A stretch of 64,000 nt of DNA. Source: Paraliobacillus sp. PM-2. GTDB lineage: Bacteria > Bacillota > Bacilli > Bacillales > Amphibacillaceae. The stretch is taken from the NCBI RefSeq assembly GCF_001368815.1, contig NZ_CTEI01000001.1:310001-374000 (forward strand). The letters run 5' to 3'. How positions within the stretch are numbered: the first letter of the stretch is position 1; each line of letters begins with the position of its first letter. The notes beneath the pieces were generated by a model. It was not told where the DNA came from. It made no database searches and saw only the letters and a list, made by a program, of their open reading frames with translations. The position numbers were made by a program, and so were the translations under genes. Positions 1-8,707 of the stretch are shown piece after piece.

Positions 1-1232
1 GCTTTACCTAATGCACTTTTTGGTAACACCTTTGGTGTTTGTACTTTTAACCATTTAGAAAATTCATCTAAGATAGGAAGGCTTAATTCATTTCTTTTGT
101 GATAACGGTCAACGGAATCCAATTCTTTCAATTGACGCTCAACTTTATAAAGTTGTTCACAAAAATTTAAACCTTCTTGCGCAGTAAGCCATGAGGATTT
201 TGCTGTTTCTGGAAGTGCGGTTAATGCATCTTTAAAATTCCGGCGCGCATGTGCCCAGCACCCAACCAGCTTTACATTTGGAATCCCGTTATAACCGTTA
301 TAACCGGCATAACCGTCGACATGTAGGTAACCTTGGAATGCCTCTAAGAACTGCTTTGGATGTTTGCTCGCTCGTGTTTGTTGATAATCATATAATACAA
401 CAGGCTTGTGTGCAGCTCCTGTCCGAAACATCCACATGTACGAAGTAGATTGACATTTACGTCCAGGTTCAGATAAAACTTGAAGAGTTGTTTCATCCGC
501 ATGCAAGACTTCTTGGTTGATCATATAGTGATACAGCTGATCAAAAATAATGGATAACCATTTCTCTGCACCATAAATGATCCAATTTGCCATCGTCTGT
601 CTTGATAATGATAATCCCAATCGCTCAAGTGCCTTTTCTTGACGATAAAGTGGCATGCCATCTACATATTTATTAGACATTAGATACGCCATCGCCGAAG
701 GCGATGCTAAACTGCCTGGAAACACGGGAGGTGGTGATTTAGCGATTTGAATAGGTGTGTTAATTTCATGGCGTTCACAATGACGGCACCCATAGATATA
801 ACGCACGTGTTTTTTCACTTTGGCTTGCGCGGGGATAATCTCAATTTCTCTGCGCACTTCTGTGCTCATTTCATGCAACTTTCCATCACAACACGAACAG
901 ACATGTTCCTCTTCTGGTAAACGATACTCAATCGTTTCAGTCGGAAGGTCTTCGAGTTTCTGATCGCGTTGTCCTTTCTTTTTACGCTTGTAAGTAATTG
1001 TTTCAACCGTAGGCTCTTCTACATCTTTATTTGATGTATCCTCAGCTTCAATAAATAGAGAAAGTTGATCCGTGTTTTGTTCACTTGAAGCACCGAATTG
1101 TCTTTTTTGACTTAGTCTAAATTGTTCCTCATACCATTTTAGCTTTGCTTCAAGTTCTTCTTTTTCAAGCTCAAGTTTCTCCGCACGTTCTTTATAAAAT
1201 TGGGCATCTTTTGCGTTCGTTAGCTTTTCCAT
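1..1232 (-). CDS. IS66 family transposase (TnpC), C-terminus beyond window edge
   Basis: DDE transposase of the IS66 family, about 410 residues visible, reading leftward and open to base 1. An N-terminal coiled coil (about residues 10-45) is followed by a basic stretch, the zinc-finger region (CSCC near residue 125 and CRHC about 35 residues later) and the IS66 core: the first catalytic Asp in LHADETT, the second in VDGYAGYNG and the family hallmark GCWAHARRNF. The start at 1232 is the first ATG of the frame. No tnpA or tnpB lies upstream; an IS3 element begins 40 bp away. It is therefore either an IS66 cut by that insertion or a member of the single-ORF ISBst12-like subgroup. A 9-bp tandem duplication adds an extra GYN beside the second Asp. 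The third catalytic residue is outside the window, so activity cannot be judged. Confidence 0.9.
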   Translation of the reverse strand, partial: MEKLTNAKDAQFYKERAEKLELEKEELEAKLKWYEEQFRLSQKRQFGASSEQNTDQLSLFIEAEDTSNKDVEEPTVETITYKRKKKGQRDQKLEDLPTETIEYRLPEEEHVCSCCDGKLHEMSTEVRREIEIIPAQAKVKKHVRYIYGCRHCERHEINTPIQIAKSPPPVFPGSLASPSAMAYLMSNKYVDGMPLYRQEKALERLGLSLSRQTMANWIIYGAEKWLSIIFDQLYHYMINQEVLHADETTLQVLSEPGRKCQSTSYMWMFRTGAAHKPVVLYDYQQTRASKHPKQFLEAFQGYLHVDGYAGYNGYNGIPNVKLVGCWAHARRNFKDALTALPETAKSSWLTAQEGLNFCEQLYKVERQLKELDSVDRYHKRNELSLPILDEFSKWLKVQTPKVLPKSALGK

Positions 1233-1361
1233 AAAATATATTATACGAAAAAGAACCCGCCTTGAATAAAATGTACTCTATAGAGTAGACACTTAAAAAA
1301 AGTCTACCTATAGGGTACTTTTGTGTAATAATAAAGAAAAAACAGTAAATGGGGAAAAAAT

Positions 1362-1783
1362 ATGAGTAAGAGATTATTTACGGAAAAGGAAATTAAAATA
1401 TTATCTAAAAATCTCTATGTAAAATCTGTTAGTGAAAAGGCGATCACTTATACTGAAGAATTTAAAAGAATTTTTATTATTGAAAATGAAAAAGGTAAAT
1501 TTCCAAAACAAATATTCGAGGATCATGGATTCGATATAGATATTATTGGAAAAAATGTATACAATCCTCGGGTAAAAGATGGCGTGAAGCATATCGGAAA
1601 AATGGCATAGGTGTTTTACAGGACACTCGTAAAGAAAATTCCGGTAGACCGAGTGAAAAGGAGCTTTCTATAGAAAAAAAGTATGAAAGATTAGAGGCAC
1701 AAAATAACTTATTAAAAGCAGAGGTAGAATTACTAAAAAAGATGGATATGGCAGAAAGGAGACTGGAGAAGAAACAGAAATAA
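1362..1783 (+). pseudogene. IS3 orfA (HTH transposase subunit), frameshifted
   Basis: The first frame runs from ATG 1362 to a stop at 1608-1610 (82 aa) and matches the helix-turn-helix N-terminus of Bacillus IS3-type OrfA proteins (SKRLFTEKEIKILSKN, then YTEEFKRIF and FEDHGFDIDIIG). The rest of the protein continues in another frame from about 1570: GKRWREAYRKNG, then DTRKENSGRP and a leucine-zipper-like coiled coil (YERLEAQNNLLKAEVELLKK), ending at the TAA at 1781-1783. The shift lies between about 1540 and 1572. Programmed frameshifting in IS3 elements occurs at the orfA/orfB junction, not in the middle of orfA, so this is a mutation. The leucine zipper needed for multimerisation is lost from the first product. 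Confidence 0.85.
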
Positions 1784-1809
1784 ATGTTCCTGCATCGTAG
1801 AGGTTTGAA

Positions 1810-2700
1810 TTGATTAAATCCGTAATTGACAAGTTTAAATTAAAAAACAAAGTAAGATACTTATGTAAGGTAGCTGATGTATCTCCATCAGGATATTATA
1901 ATTATTTCTCATTAGAGTCACGGGAAAGAAGAAAACAACGTGATAAAGAAGATGAGATTGCCAAAGAAAAGATATTGAAAGCCTTTAACTACAGAAAGCG
2001 CAAAAAGGGTGCGCGTCAAATTAAAATGACTTTAGATAGTGAGTTTAATATCAATTACAACCTAAAACGCATCCGTAGAATTATGAAGAAGTATGGCATT
2101 ATCTGCCCTATCAGAAAAGCGAATCCTTATCGTCGAATAGCGAAAGCAACGAAAGGACATACTGTATTACCAAACAAATTAAACCGACAATTCAAACAAA
2201 AAATACCTGGAAAAGTATTATTAACAGATATTACTTACTTATTTTATGGAAAGGGACAGAGAGCTTATTTATCCACGATTATAGATGGAACAACCAATGA
2301 GATATTAGCATACAACGTTTCTGATCGTATCACTTTAGATATCGCAACAGATACGCTTTTAAAGTTGAGAAATAATAGGAGAGTCAAATTCGCAGAAGGA
2401 GCCTTCATCCATTCAGATCAAGGATTTCACTATACGAACCCAACCTATCAAAAAATGGTTAAAAAATATGGTTTAGGACAATCCATGTCAAGACGAGGAA
2501 ACTGTTGGGATAACGCCCCACAAAAGTCATTTTTCGGACATTTCAAAGATGAAACAAATATTAAACTTTGTGAAACATTAAATGAGTTAAAACGTGAAGT
2601 TAAGAATTATATGACTTATTACAATAACTATAGGTATCAATGGAGTCTAAAAAAGATGATCCCTGTACAATACAGGAATCATCTTTCTAGTGTGGTATAG
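1810..2700 (+). pseudogene. IS3 orfB transposase with catalytic Glu replaced by Lys
   Basis: 296-residue integrase-core OrfB. A TAG at 1798-1800 closes the frame upstream, so TTG 1810 is the first possible start; in intact elements OrfB is normally made as an OrfAB fusion. An HTH_21-like segment (about residues 45-105) precedes the rve core. Catalytic D140 (LLTDITYL) and D203 (HSDQGFHYT) are present. The third residue, 35 positions further, is K239 in NCWDNAPQKSFFGH, where the family has ESFFGH. The frame is otherwise intact through the conserved C-terminal YYNNYRYQWSL. With this substitution and the orfA frameshift the element should be unable to move itself. Confidence 0.88.
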
Positions 2701-2734
2701 TCTTTTTTAAAAAAGTCCTTTACAAAGGGTACAG

Positions 2735-3025
2735 TTTATTTTACGACATCCTCCTCTTCTAATTATAATGGTTGCTGATGTAAATAAGGCAACAGGTATT
2801 CAAGCCATTTTAAATAAATTGGATATTGATCCAAAAGAAATTTTAGTTATGGGTGATAGCCACAATGATATAGAAATGTTTAAATTAGCCGGTCAAACTG
2901 TTGCAATGCAAAATGCAGTTTCAGAGGTTAAGCTGTTGGCCGATGAAATAACTATACATACTTGTGATGATGAAGGAGTCTATCATCATCTAAACGAGCG
3001 GTTTTTTCCAATAGAAAGAAGTTGA
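2735..3025 (+). pseudogene. HAD-IIB (Cof-type) phosphatase, C-terminal remnant
   Basis: C-terminal third of a Cof-like haloacid-dehalogenase phosphatase. The conserved lysine motif (ADVNKATGIQAIL) and motif IV with its Mg-binding acids (VMGDSHNDIEMF) are present, then the typical VAMQNAVSEVK and DDEGVYHHL tail. Homology appears to continue upstream of the ATG at 2768 (HPPLLIIM) to within a few codons of the right end of the IS3 element, which marks the breakpoint. The cap domain and the N-terminal DxD nucleophile motif are missing, so it cannot be a functional phosphatase. Normal length would be about 265-290 residues. Confidence 0.85.
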
Positions 3026-3075
3026 CCTTTTGCAAAAGCTATGTTAAAAAGAATAAATATAATTAAATAAAAGTA

Positions 3076-3143
3076 ACATGTATAAGCTTAAGAATTGGCT
3101 TAAGCGTTTCTACCGGGTGACCGTAAATCACTGGACTACATGT
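3076..3143 (+). promoter_or_regulatory. Purine riboswitch aptamer, guanine class
   Basis: Three-way junction of the purine riboswitch. P1 is ACATGTA (3076-3082) with TACATGT (3137-3143). P2 is GCTTAAG (3086-3092) with CTTAAGC (3099-3105). The invariant J2/3 core GTTTCTACC lies at 3106-3114, P3 is closed by the CCGTAAAT loop, and J3/1 is GGACTA (3133-3138). The residue equivalent to position 74, which pairs with the ligand, is C at 3136; C specifies guanine or hypoxanthine, U would specify adenine. The 3' strand of P1 (3137-3146) can alternatively pair with 3198-3206 just before a terminator, consistent with ligand-dependent termination. The controlled gene is adenine deaminase. Confidence 0.93.
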
Positions 3144-3209
3144 AAGGAAAATGACAGGATAAGTATGCTTATTTAGGCTACTATTCTATCATCATACCTT
3201 CATGTAATG

Positions 3210-3242
3210 ACCTAAGGATGAACGCATGCCTTAGGTTTTTTG
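3210..3242 (+). terminator. Expression-platform terminator of the purine riboswitch
   Basis: Stem ACCTAAGG (3210-3217) with CCTTAGGT (3229-3236), followed by a T-run to about 3240, between the aptamer and the adenine deaminase start. A longer reading frame that would start the gene at 3218 lies inside this hairpin, which argues for the downstream start at 3275. Confidence 0.88.
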
Positions 3243-3274
3243 TATATAAAAAGAAAAAGAAGGGGTTAAAAGAC

Positions 3275-5056
3275 ATGAGATATCCATTGCATCAAGTTAA
3301 TCGCCACTTAGCAAAAGTAGCACAAGGTGAGGAAAAAGCAGAGCTTGTACTTCAAAATGGTACACTAGTTAATGTAATAACAGGTGAATTACAAAAGAAT
3401 ATAGATGTTGCTATATCCAAAGGACGTATTGCTTATGTAGGAGAAGCTGACCACACAATTGGAAGTGAAACAAAGGTACTGGATGTTGGAGGTAAATATA
3501 TTGCCCCTGGTTTAATGGATGGACATATGCATGTAGAGAGTACGATGCTTACTGTGACCGAATTTGCTCGAATTGCATTGTTGAAAGGGACAACTAGTAT
3601 TTTTATGGATCCACATGAAATTGCTAATGTATATGGAGTAGAGGGAGTAAAACAGATGCACGAAGAGGGTCAACAATTACCTATGCGTGTGTTTACTACC
3701 TTCCCTTCATGTGTTCCAGCGACGGAAGGATTAGAAGATGCAGGAGCAACATTAGAAGTAGAAGATATTAAAGAAGGATTGACATGGGAAAATGTTGTTG
3801 GACTTGGAGAAGTAATGAATTTCCCTGGAGTTGTAACAGGTGATAACAAAATGTTAGGCGAACTTCAAGAAACAATGAAAGTAAGTAAAACAGTGACAGG
3901 GCATTTTCCAGCTGAAAATAATAAAATGCTACAAGCATATATGGCATCAGGTGTTACCTCTTGTCATGAGACAGTAACTCGTGAACAAGGACTTGAGAAA
4001 CTTCGCTTAGGAATGTATGTCATGATACGGGAAGGTTCAGCATGGCAAGATGTTAAGGAAGTAATTAAGATAGTAACAGAAGACCGCGTTGCAACCGAGC
4101 ATATATTGTTAGTGACAGATGATGTATATCCACAAACATTAGTAGAAAAAGGACATATCAATCATGTTGTTCGTCGTGCAATAGAGGAAGGTGTAGATCC
4201 AGTTACGGCAATTAAGATGGCGTCATTGAATGTGGCAAGATATTTTAATATGTCTGATGATTTTGGCAGTATTTCACCAAGTAAATGTGCTGATCTAATC
4301 GTATTAGATGATTTAGAACAAATGGAGCCAAGTGACGTTGTTGTAAATGGTGAAGTAGTAGTAGCGGATAAACAATTAGCAGTTACATTACCAAACTACA
4401 CGTATACGGAACAAATTAAACAATCCATCCATGTTAAAAACAAACTAGTACCTGACGACTTTAATGTAAAAGCGGACACGACAGCTAATCAAGTAGTCAT
4501 TAATGGTATAAAGGTAATCGAGAATAGTGCAAGAACGGAAAAGATGGAAGCTGTGTTAAAGGTCAAAGACCAACTGGTTATGGCAGATCTTTCACAAGAC
4601 GTCGTTAAATTAGCATGTATTGATAGACATCATCAATCAGGAGATATCTCTGTTTCTTTTGCAAATGGTTTCCAATTAAAACGTGGCGCTGTAGCATCAA
4701 CTGTCGCACATGATAGCCATAATTTATTAGTAATGGGTGCAGATGAAGCAGATATGGCATTTGCTGCGAATGCGTTAATTGATTTAGGTGGAGGAATGGT
4801 TGTAGTTGAAAATGGAGAAGTACTTGCACAGGTTCCAATGCCAATTGCAGGATTAATGTCTGATGCAAATGCACATGAGGTTGTTGCACAAGTGAAAGAT
4901 TTAGAGACAGCCTGGAAGCAACTTGGTTGTCCAATTCACGCACCTTTCATGACCTTTTCTCTCATTGCTTTACCTGTTATTCCAGAGATAAGAATCTCCA
5001 ATAGAGGTTTAGTTGATGTCACCACATTTTCTCTTATTGACGTGATAAAAAAGTAA
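3275..5056 (+). CDS. adeC: Adenine deaminase
   Basis: Deaminates adenine to hypoxanthine and ammonia in purine salvage; cytoplasmic amidohydrolase-superfamily metalloenzyme. 593 residues, close to the Bacillus enzyme. The metal-binding DGHMHVESTML motif lies near residue 85, with MDPHEIANVYG, GHFPAENNKML, SCHETVTREQ and LVTDDVYPQTL following in family order; the C-terminal domain ends with the conserved LPVIPEIRISNRGL. ATG 3275 is preceded by AAGAAGGGG; an in-frame ATG at 3218 lies inside the riboswitch terminator and is not the start. A guanine-class riboswitch precedes it and a terminator follows, so it is monocistronic. Expected effect: excess guanine or hypoxanthine, the reaction product, shuts the gene off. 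Confidence 0.95.
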   Translation: MRYPLHQVNRHLAKVAQGEEKAELVLQNGTLVNVITGELQKNIDVAISKGRIAYVGEADHTIGSETKVLDVGGKYIAPGLMDGHMHVESTMLTVTEFARIALLKGTTSIFMDPHEIANVYGVEGVKQMHEEGQQLPMRVFTTFPSCVPATEGLEDAGATLEVEDIKEGLTWENVVGLGEVMNFPGVVTGDNKMLGELQETMKVSKTVTGHFPAENNKMLQAYMASGVTSCHETVTREQGLEKLRLGMYVMIREGSAWQDVKEVIKIVTEDRVATEHILLVTDDVYPQTLVEKGHINHVVRRAIEEGVDPVTAIKMASLNVARYFNMSDDFGSISPSKCADLIVLDDLEQMEPSDVVVNGEVVVADKQLAVTLPNYTYTEQIKQSIHVKNKLVPDDFNVKADTTANQVVINGIKVIENSARTEKMEAVLKVKDQLVMADLSQDVVKLACIDRHHQSGDISVSFANGFQLKRGAVASTVAHDSHNLLVMGADEADMAFAANALIDLGGGMVVVENGEVLAQVPMPIAGLMSDANAHEVVAQVKDLETAWKQLGCPIHAPFMTFSLIALPVIPEIRISNRGLVDVTTFSLIDVIKK

Positions 5057-5090
5057 AGGAGAATGTGGCATAACTAAACAATAGGTAGTT

Positions 5091-5140
5091 AAAGACGAGT
5101 TTTAATCCCGATATGAAGAGGGTTAAGACTCGTCTTTTTA
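5091..5140 (+). terminator. Terminator after adenine deaminase
   Basis: Long hairpin with arms AAGACGAGTTTTAA and TTAAGACTCGTCTT, followed by a T-run. Confidence 0.9.
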
Positions 5141-5267
5141 AAAAGAATCATTTAGTTTGTTGAAATATACGATATTACTAGAAAATAAAGCAAAGAATTT
5201 TCTTATGTAAGGTGTTTTATTGTAAACTATTAATGAAAACGAATACAAGAATAAGGAAGTGATATGC

Positions 5268-6251
5268 ATGCACTATCGTCAACTGGGAAATACGGATCTT
5301 AAGGTAAGTGAACTAAGCTTTGGTACTTGGGCTATCGGGGGTTCATGGGGAAATACAGATGATAAAGAATCGCTTCGAGCGCTTGAACGTGCAATGGCAG
5401 AGGGAGTGAACTTTTTTGATACAGCAGATGTATATGGAGATGGACATAGTGAAGAATTAATTGCAAAAGCAACAAAAGGAAAAGAATCAGAAATCTATGT
5501 AGCATCGAAGTTTTGTCGAGCTGGTGATATACACGATCCAGAAACATATACAGAAAGGGCGGTAAATGCCTATTTAGAAGCAACGTTACGCAGGTTAAAT
5601 CGGGATCATTTAGATTTATATCAAATCCATTGTCCACCACTTGATATTCTGAAAGATGGAAGTGTGTTTCAAGTTTTAGATAAGTTAAAGCAGCAAGGCA
5701 AGATTCGTTATTACGGTGTTAGTGTTGAAACGGTGGAGGAAGGACTTTATTGCTTGGAGCAAGAAAACGTTAGCGCTCTCCAAGTCATTTTTAACATGCT
5801 ACGTCAAAAGCCTATGGATCAGCTATTTCCTAAAGCAAAAGAACAAGGTGTCGGTATATTAGCTAGAGTCCCTCTTGCTAGCGGACTTTTAACTGGGAAA
5901 TTCTCTACTGATCATCAATTTGAAGCAAGTGATCATCGCTCTTTTAATCAAAATGGAGAGTCATTTAATGTTGGCGAAACATTTGCTGGTCTTCCGTTTT
6001 CTAAAGGTGTTGAATTAAGTAATCAATTGAAATGGATAGCTAACGAGCGAGATAATATGACACGCGCTGCTCTAAAGTGGATATTACAACAAAAAGGGAT
6101 ATCAACTGTTATTCCAGGTTTTAAAAATGTGAAACAAGTAGAAGATAATTTAGCGGCTGTTTCAGTAAATGATTTCTCAACCGAAGAGCTTGAGAAGATT
6201 GAGTCATTTTATAATAAAGAAGTTAAAGAACATATTCGAGGAGCTTACTAA
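5268..6251 (+). CDS. Aldo/keto reductase
   Basis: NADP-dependent aldo/keto reductase of 327 residues, soluble TIM barrel. The catalytic tetrad is visible: Asp and Tyr in FFDTADVYGDGHSEE (about residues 48-62), Lys in ASKFCR, His in LYQIHCPP. The C-terminal cofactor segment includes STVIPGFKN. ATG 5268 is chosen over an in-frame GTG at 5259 because AAGGAAGTG sits at normal distance from the ATG and overlaps the GTG. Flanked by terminators on both sides, hence monocistronic; the ROK regulator and gal operon follow. Substrate cannot be read from sequence; a role in general carbonyl detoxification or sugar aldehyde reduction is only a guess. Confidence 0.9.
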   Translation: MHYRQLGNTDLKVSELSFGTWAIGGSWGNTDDKESLRALERAMAEGVNFFDTADVYGDGHSEELIAKATKGKESEIYVASKFCRAGDIHDPETYTERAVNAYLEATLRRLNRDHLDLYQIHCPPLDILKDGSVFQVLDKLKQQGKIRYYGVSVETVEEGLYCLEQENVSALQVIFNMLRQKPMDQLFPKAKEQGVGILARVPLASGLLTGKFSTDHQFEASDHRSFNQNGESFNVGETFAGLPFSKGVELSNQLKWIANERDNMTRAALKWILQQKGISTVIPGFKNVKQVEDNLAAVSVNDFSTEELEKIESFYNKEVKEHIRGAY

Positions 6252-6255
6252 TTAC

Positions 6256-6293
6256 GCAAAGAGATTTGTATAGCATTGCAAATCTCTTTTTGC
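6256..6293 (+). terminator. Terminator after aldo/keto reductase
   Basis: Arms GCAAAGAGATTTG and CAAATCTCTTTTTGC with the U-rich stretch inside the 3' arm. Confidence 0.85.
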
Positions 6294-6322
6294 ATACTGT
6301 TGTTTTACATACAGTTAGTTCT

Positions 6323-6340
6323 TTAATTAATTTAATTAAT
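6323..6340 (+). promoter_or_regulatory. Candidate operator upstream of the ROK regulator
   Basis: Contains the 15-mer AATTAATTTAATTAA (6325-6339), which recurs exactly on the other strand in front of galK at 12417-12431. It lies about 50 bp before the regulator's start and overlaps a possible -10 (TATGGT, 6340-6345), so it could serve autoregulation. Assignment as the binding site of the ROK protein is inferred from the shared motif; AT-rich palindromic sequence can also recur by chance. Confidence 0.5.
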
Positions 6341-6386
6341 ATGGTACGCTAATGGATAATGAAAGCATATTGTAGGAGGATAAAAG

Positions 6387-7589
6387 ATGCAGACTGGTAG
6401 CTTTAGATGGATGAAATCTTTAAATAAATCAATTATTTTAAATAAAATATTAAATAGCGGGCCAATCTCTCGTGCTCAAATAGCTAAAGAAACAAATCTA
6501 ACACCTCCTACTGTAGGTAGTATTGTAAAAGAATTAATTGATCAAGATATTGTAAAAGAAAGTACGCTTGGGACGTCACAAGGTGGAAGAAAGCCCACGA
6601 TGTTAGTCATTAATTATCAAGGATTCTATGTTGTTGGAGTAGATGCAGGACCGAGTGAAATTGAGACAATATTAACTGATTTATCTGGAAAAGTAATTGA
6701 ACACCATATGATAACAATCGATGAAAAGGTAACAAGTGATTCCTTTTTAATGATGCTAGAAACCAGTATTGACATAGTGCTCCAATCTTATTGGAGAAAA
6801 AAGGACAAAATTATCGGGATTGGTGTAGCGATGCATGGTGTGGTTGATGTAGATACCGGTACATCGCTTTATGCGCCAAATTTAGATTTGAGAAATATTC
6901 CGATTCAAAAATCATTAGAAGATAGATTTGATCTAATGGTTAAAGTAGAAAATGATGCTCGTGCTCTTGCCTTAGGAGAAGTCTGGTTTGGACAAGGAAA
7001 AGATACAGAAAGTATGGTAGCGGTCAATATTGGTAATGGCGTAGGTGCGGGTGTTGCAATTAATGGGAAACTGTACCATGGAGATAGTAGTATTGCCGGA
7101 GAAATTGGTCATATGACAGTAGATATGCATGGTAAACGATGTTCATGTGGAAATAAAGGATGCTTACAAACCGTTATTTCTGGGCCTGCAATCGCAGAAC
7201 GAGCTGTGGAAGAATTCGATACAGTACAGCAGTCTATACTTAAAACGCTACACTCAATAACTGGATTAGATGTATATCAAGCTGCATTAGAAGGTGATGG
7301 CTACGCTATTCGTTTGTTGGAAGAAACAGGAGAATATATAGGGATAGGGTTAACCAATCTGATACATCTTATAAACCCAACCAAAATAATTATTGGTGGT
7401 GGAGTATCAGCCGCTCAATCCTTTATTCTAGATCCGATTATTAAAACAATAAAAAAACGAGCGCTTACACCACAAGCCAAACAGACGCAGGTTGTCATAT
7501 CTGATTTAGGTGACAAAGCAACTGCCTTAGGAGCAGTAGCATTGTTATTGGCTGAGTTATTCGAACGAAATGGAGAGGTAATCATATAA
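6387..7589 (+). CDS. ROK family transcriptional regulator, probable gal repressor
   Basis: NagC/XylR-type ROK repressor of 400 residues. An N-terminal winged HTH (about residues 15-65; GPISRAQIAKETNLTPPTV) precedes the ROK sugar-kinase-like domain, with phosphate-loop GVDAGPSEIET, the sugar-binding VENDARALALGE, GIGNG-type AVNIGNGVGAG, GEIGHMTVD and the zinc site CSCGNKGCLQ. The DNA-binding domain makes it a regulator rather than a kinase. It converges on galM through a shared terminator, and its upstream region shares a 15-bp motif with the galK promoter region. The likely role is repression of galKETM with galactose or a galactose metabolite as inducer; this is inference from context. Start ATG 6387 follows GTAGGAGGA. 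Confidence 0.9.
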   Translation: MQTGSFRWMKSLNKSIILNKILNSGPISRAQIAKETNLTPPTVGSIVKELIDQDIVKESTLGTSQGGRKPTMLVINYQGFYVVGVDAGPSEIETILTDLSGKVIEHHMITIDEKVTSDSFLMMLETSIDIVLQSYWRKKDKIIGIGVAMHGVVDVDTGTSLYAPNLDLRNIPIQKSLEDRFDLMVKVENDARALALGEVWFGQGKDTESMVAVNIGNGVGAGVAINGKLYHGDSSIAGEIGHMTVDMHGKRCSCGNKGCLQTVISGPAIAERAVEEFDTVQQSILKTLHSITGLDVYQAALEGDGYAIRLLEETGEYIGIGLTNLIHLINPTKIIIGGGVSAAQSFILDPIIKTIKKRALTPQAKQTQVVISDLGDKATALGAVALLLAELFERNGEVII

Positions 7590-7626
7590 AAAGTCATGAA
7601 GCATTTTACTAGCTTCATGACTTTTC
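7588..7626. terminator. Bidirectional terminator between ROK regulator and galM
   Basis: Arms AAAAGTCATGAAGC (7589-7602) and GCTTCATGACTTTT (7612-7625), giving a U-tail for either direction between two convergent genes. Confidence 0.9.
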
Positions 7627-7648
7627 TTTGTTAGGAAAGCTTTATTAA

Positions 7649-8695
7649 TTAATCCATGGTTCGAAATGAAAAGGTTGTTGTTTTATGGTAGACTTCATCT
7701 TTATCTAAGAATATGCTGGGGAACCCGTCATGCTTCAACGATGCTGGAGATGCTTGTGTTTCTAAACATAAACCTAAATACTTCGTTGAATCACGTTCTT
7801 TTAGTTTAAACGTCTCATCTAAACCATTTGATGTATACATGACCATTCCAGGTTGATTGGTTTCCATTTCTAATTTCCTGCCACTTTCTTGGTCTGTTAC
7901 GATAACATTTGGTTTGGTATGATGGTCAAAAATAAAGTAATGATCAAACCCATTTGAAGCAACTAAATTTTGTTGATCGACTGAGTGAACACCATCAATG
8001 ATCGGGTGTGCTTTGCGAAAATCAAATACGGTATCATCAACAGATAAAATCTTGCCTGTTGGGATTAATTCATGATCTAATTCAACAAATTGACTTGCAT
8101 CCATCTGAACTTCATGGTGTAAAATATCTTTTTTTAGATCCCCGCTCAAATTAAAGTAGGAATGATTTGTTGTGGCTAGTATCGTATTTTGATCTGATTT
8201 CGCCTGATACGTAATTTTAAAATCATTCTCATTTGTTAATGCATACGTAACCGTAACTTCCAATTCACCAGGGTATCCGCCTTCACCATCCGGGAAGACA
8301 TGTGATAAGTTAATTCCTACCTGCTTATCAGTTTTAAAAGGTGTTGTATCCCATATAATTTGGTTAAAACCAGTCTTTCCACCATGTAAGTGATGGTTTC
8401 CTTCGTTGGCAGGAAGCGTATACGTTTTCCCATCAACTGTGAAGGATGCTGATTCGATCCGACCAGCAACCCTACCAACTAAAGCACCAAAAAAATTAGG
8501 GTTATCTAAATAGTCCTCATAGTCAGCGTAGCTTAAGACAACATTCTCCATTTTACCATTACGATCTGGTACGGTAATATTCGTAATAATCCCGCCGTAG
8601 TTAAGACAACTGACAGACATGCCCTGATCATTATTGAAGGTATATTCTGTCCAGTTTTGTCCAGCTACGGTGTGTTTTTTTTCTTGAATATTCAT
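7649..8695 (-). CDS. galM: Aldose 1-epimerase (galactose mutarotase)
   Basis: Interconverts alpha and beta anomers of galactose and glucose, supplying alpha-galactose to galactokinase. 348 residues, usual length. Substrate-binding NEGNHHLHGG (about residue 78), catalytic His in NHSYFNLSG (about 180) and catalytic Glu in GLCLETQASP (about 308) are all present. Start ATG 8695 has AGGAGG seven bases upstream. Last gene of the galK-galE-galT-galM operon, 12 bp after galT, ending at the shared terminator with the ROK gene. Confidence 0.95.
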   Translation of the reverse strand: MNIQEKKHTVAGQNWTEYTFNNDQGMSVSCLNYGGIITNITVPDRNGKMENVVLSYADYEDYLDNPNFFGALVGRVAGRIESASFTVDGKTYTLPANEGNHHLHGGKTGFNQIIWDTTPFKTDKQVGINLSHVFPDGEGGYPGELEVTVTYALTNENDFKITYQAKSDQNTILATTNHSYFNLSGDLKKDILHHEVQMDASQFVELDHELIPTGKILSVDDTVFDFRKAHPIIDGVHSVDQQNLVASNGFDHYFIFDHHTKPNVIVTDQESGRKLEMETNQPGMVMYTSNGLDETFKLKERDSTKYLGLCLETQASPASLKHDGFPSIFLDKDEVYHKTTTFSFRTMD

Positions 8696-8707
8696 GAAAA
8701 TATCCTC

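Larger units (their letters stand above)
1272..2733 (+). mobile_element. IS3 family insertion sequence, inactivated
   Basis: Element of about 1.46 kb bounded by imperfect terminal inverted repeats: both ends begin TGTAC and share about 19 of the first 30 positions (left end 1272 onward; right end read back from 2733). Inside are orfA (HTH protein) and orfB (DDE integrase) in the usual order. The left end also forms an internal hairpin (GTAGAC against GTCTAC). I see no target duplication: AAA before and GTT after. Both reading frames carry inactivating changes. A HAD phosphatase remnant starts directly after the right end and its N-terminal part is absent on the left, so insertion was accompanied or followed by deletion. 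Confidence 0.85.

Noticed and set aside
251-448. 65-codon plus-strand frame with Arg/Tyr-rich start
   Set aside because: Lies antisense within the IS66 transposase, which has clear homology through this stretch.
3218-3274. Longer N-terminus for adenine deaminase (start at 3218)
   Set aside because: The start lies within the riboswitch terminator, lacks an SD and adds 19 residues not seen in the family.
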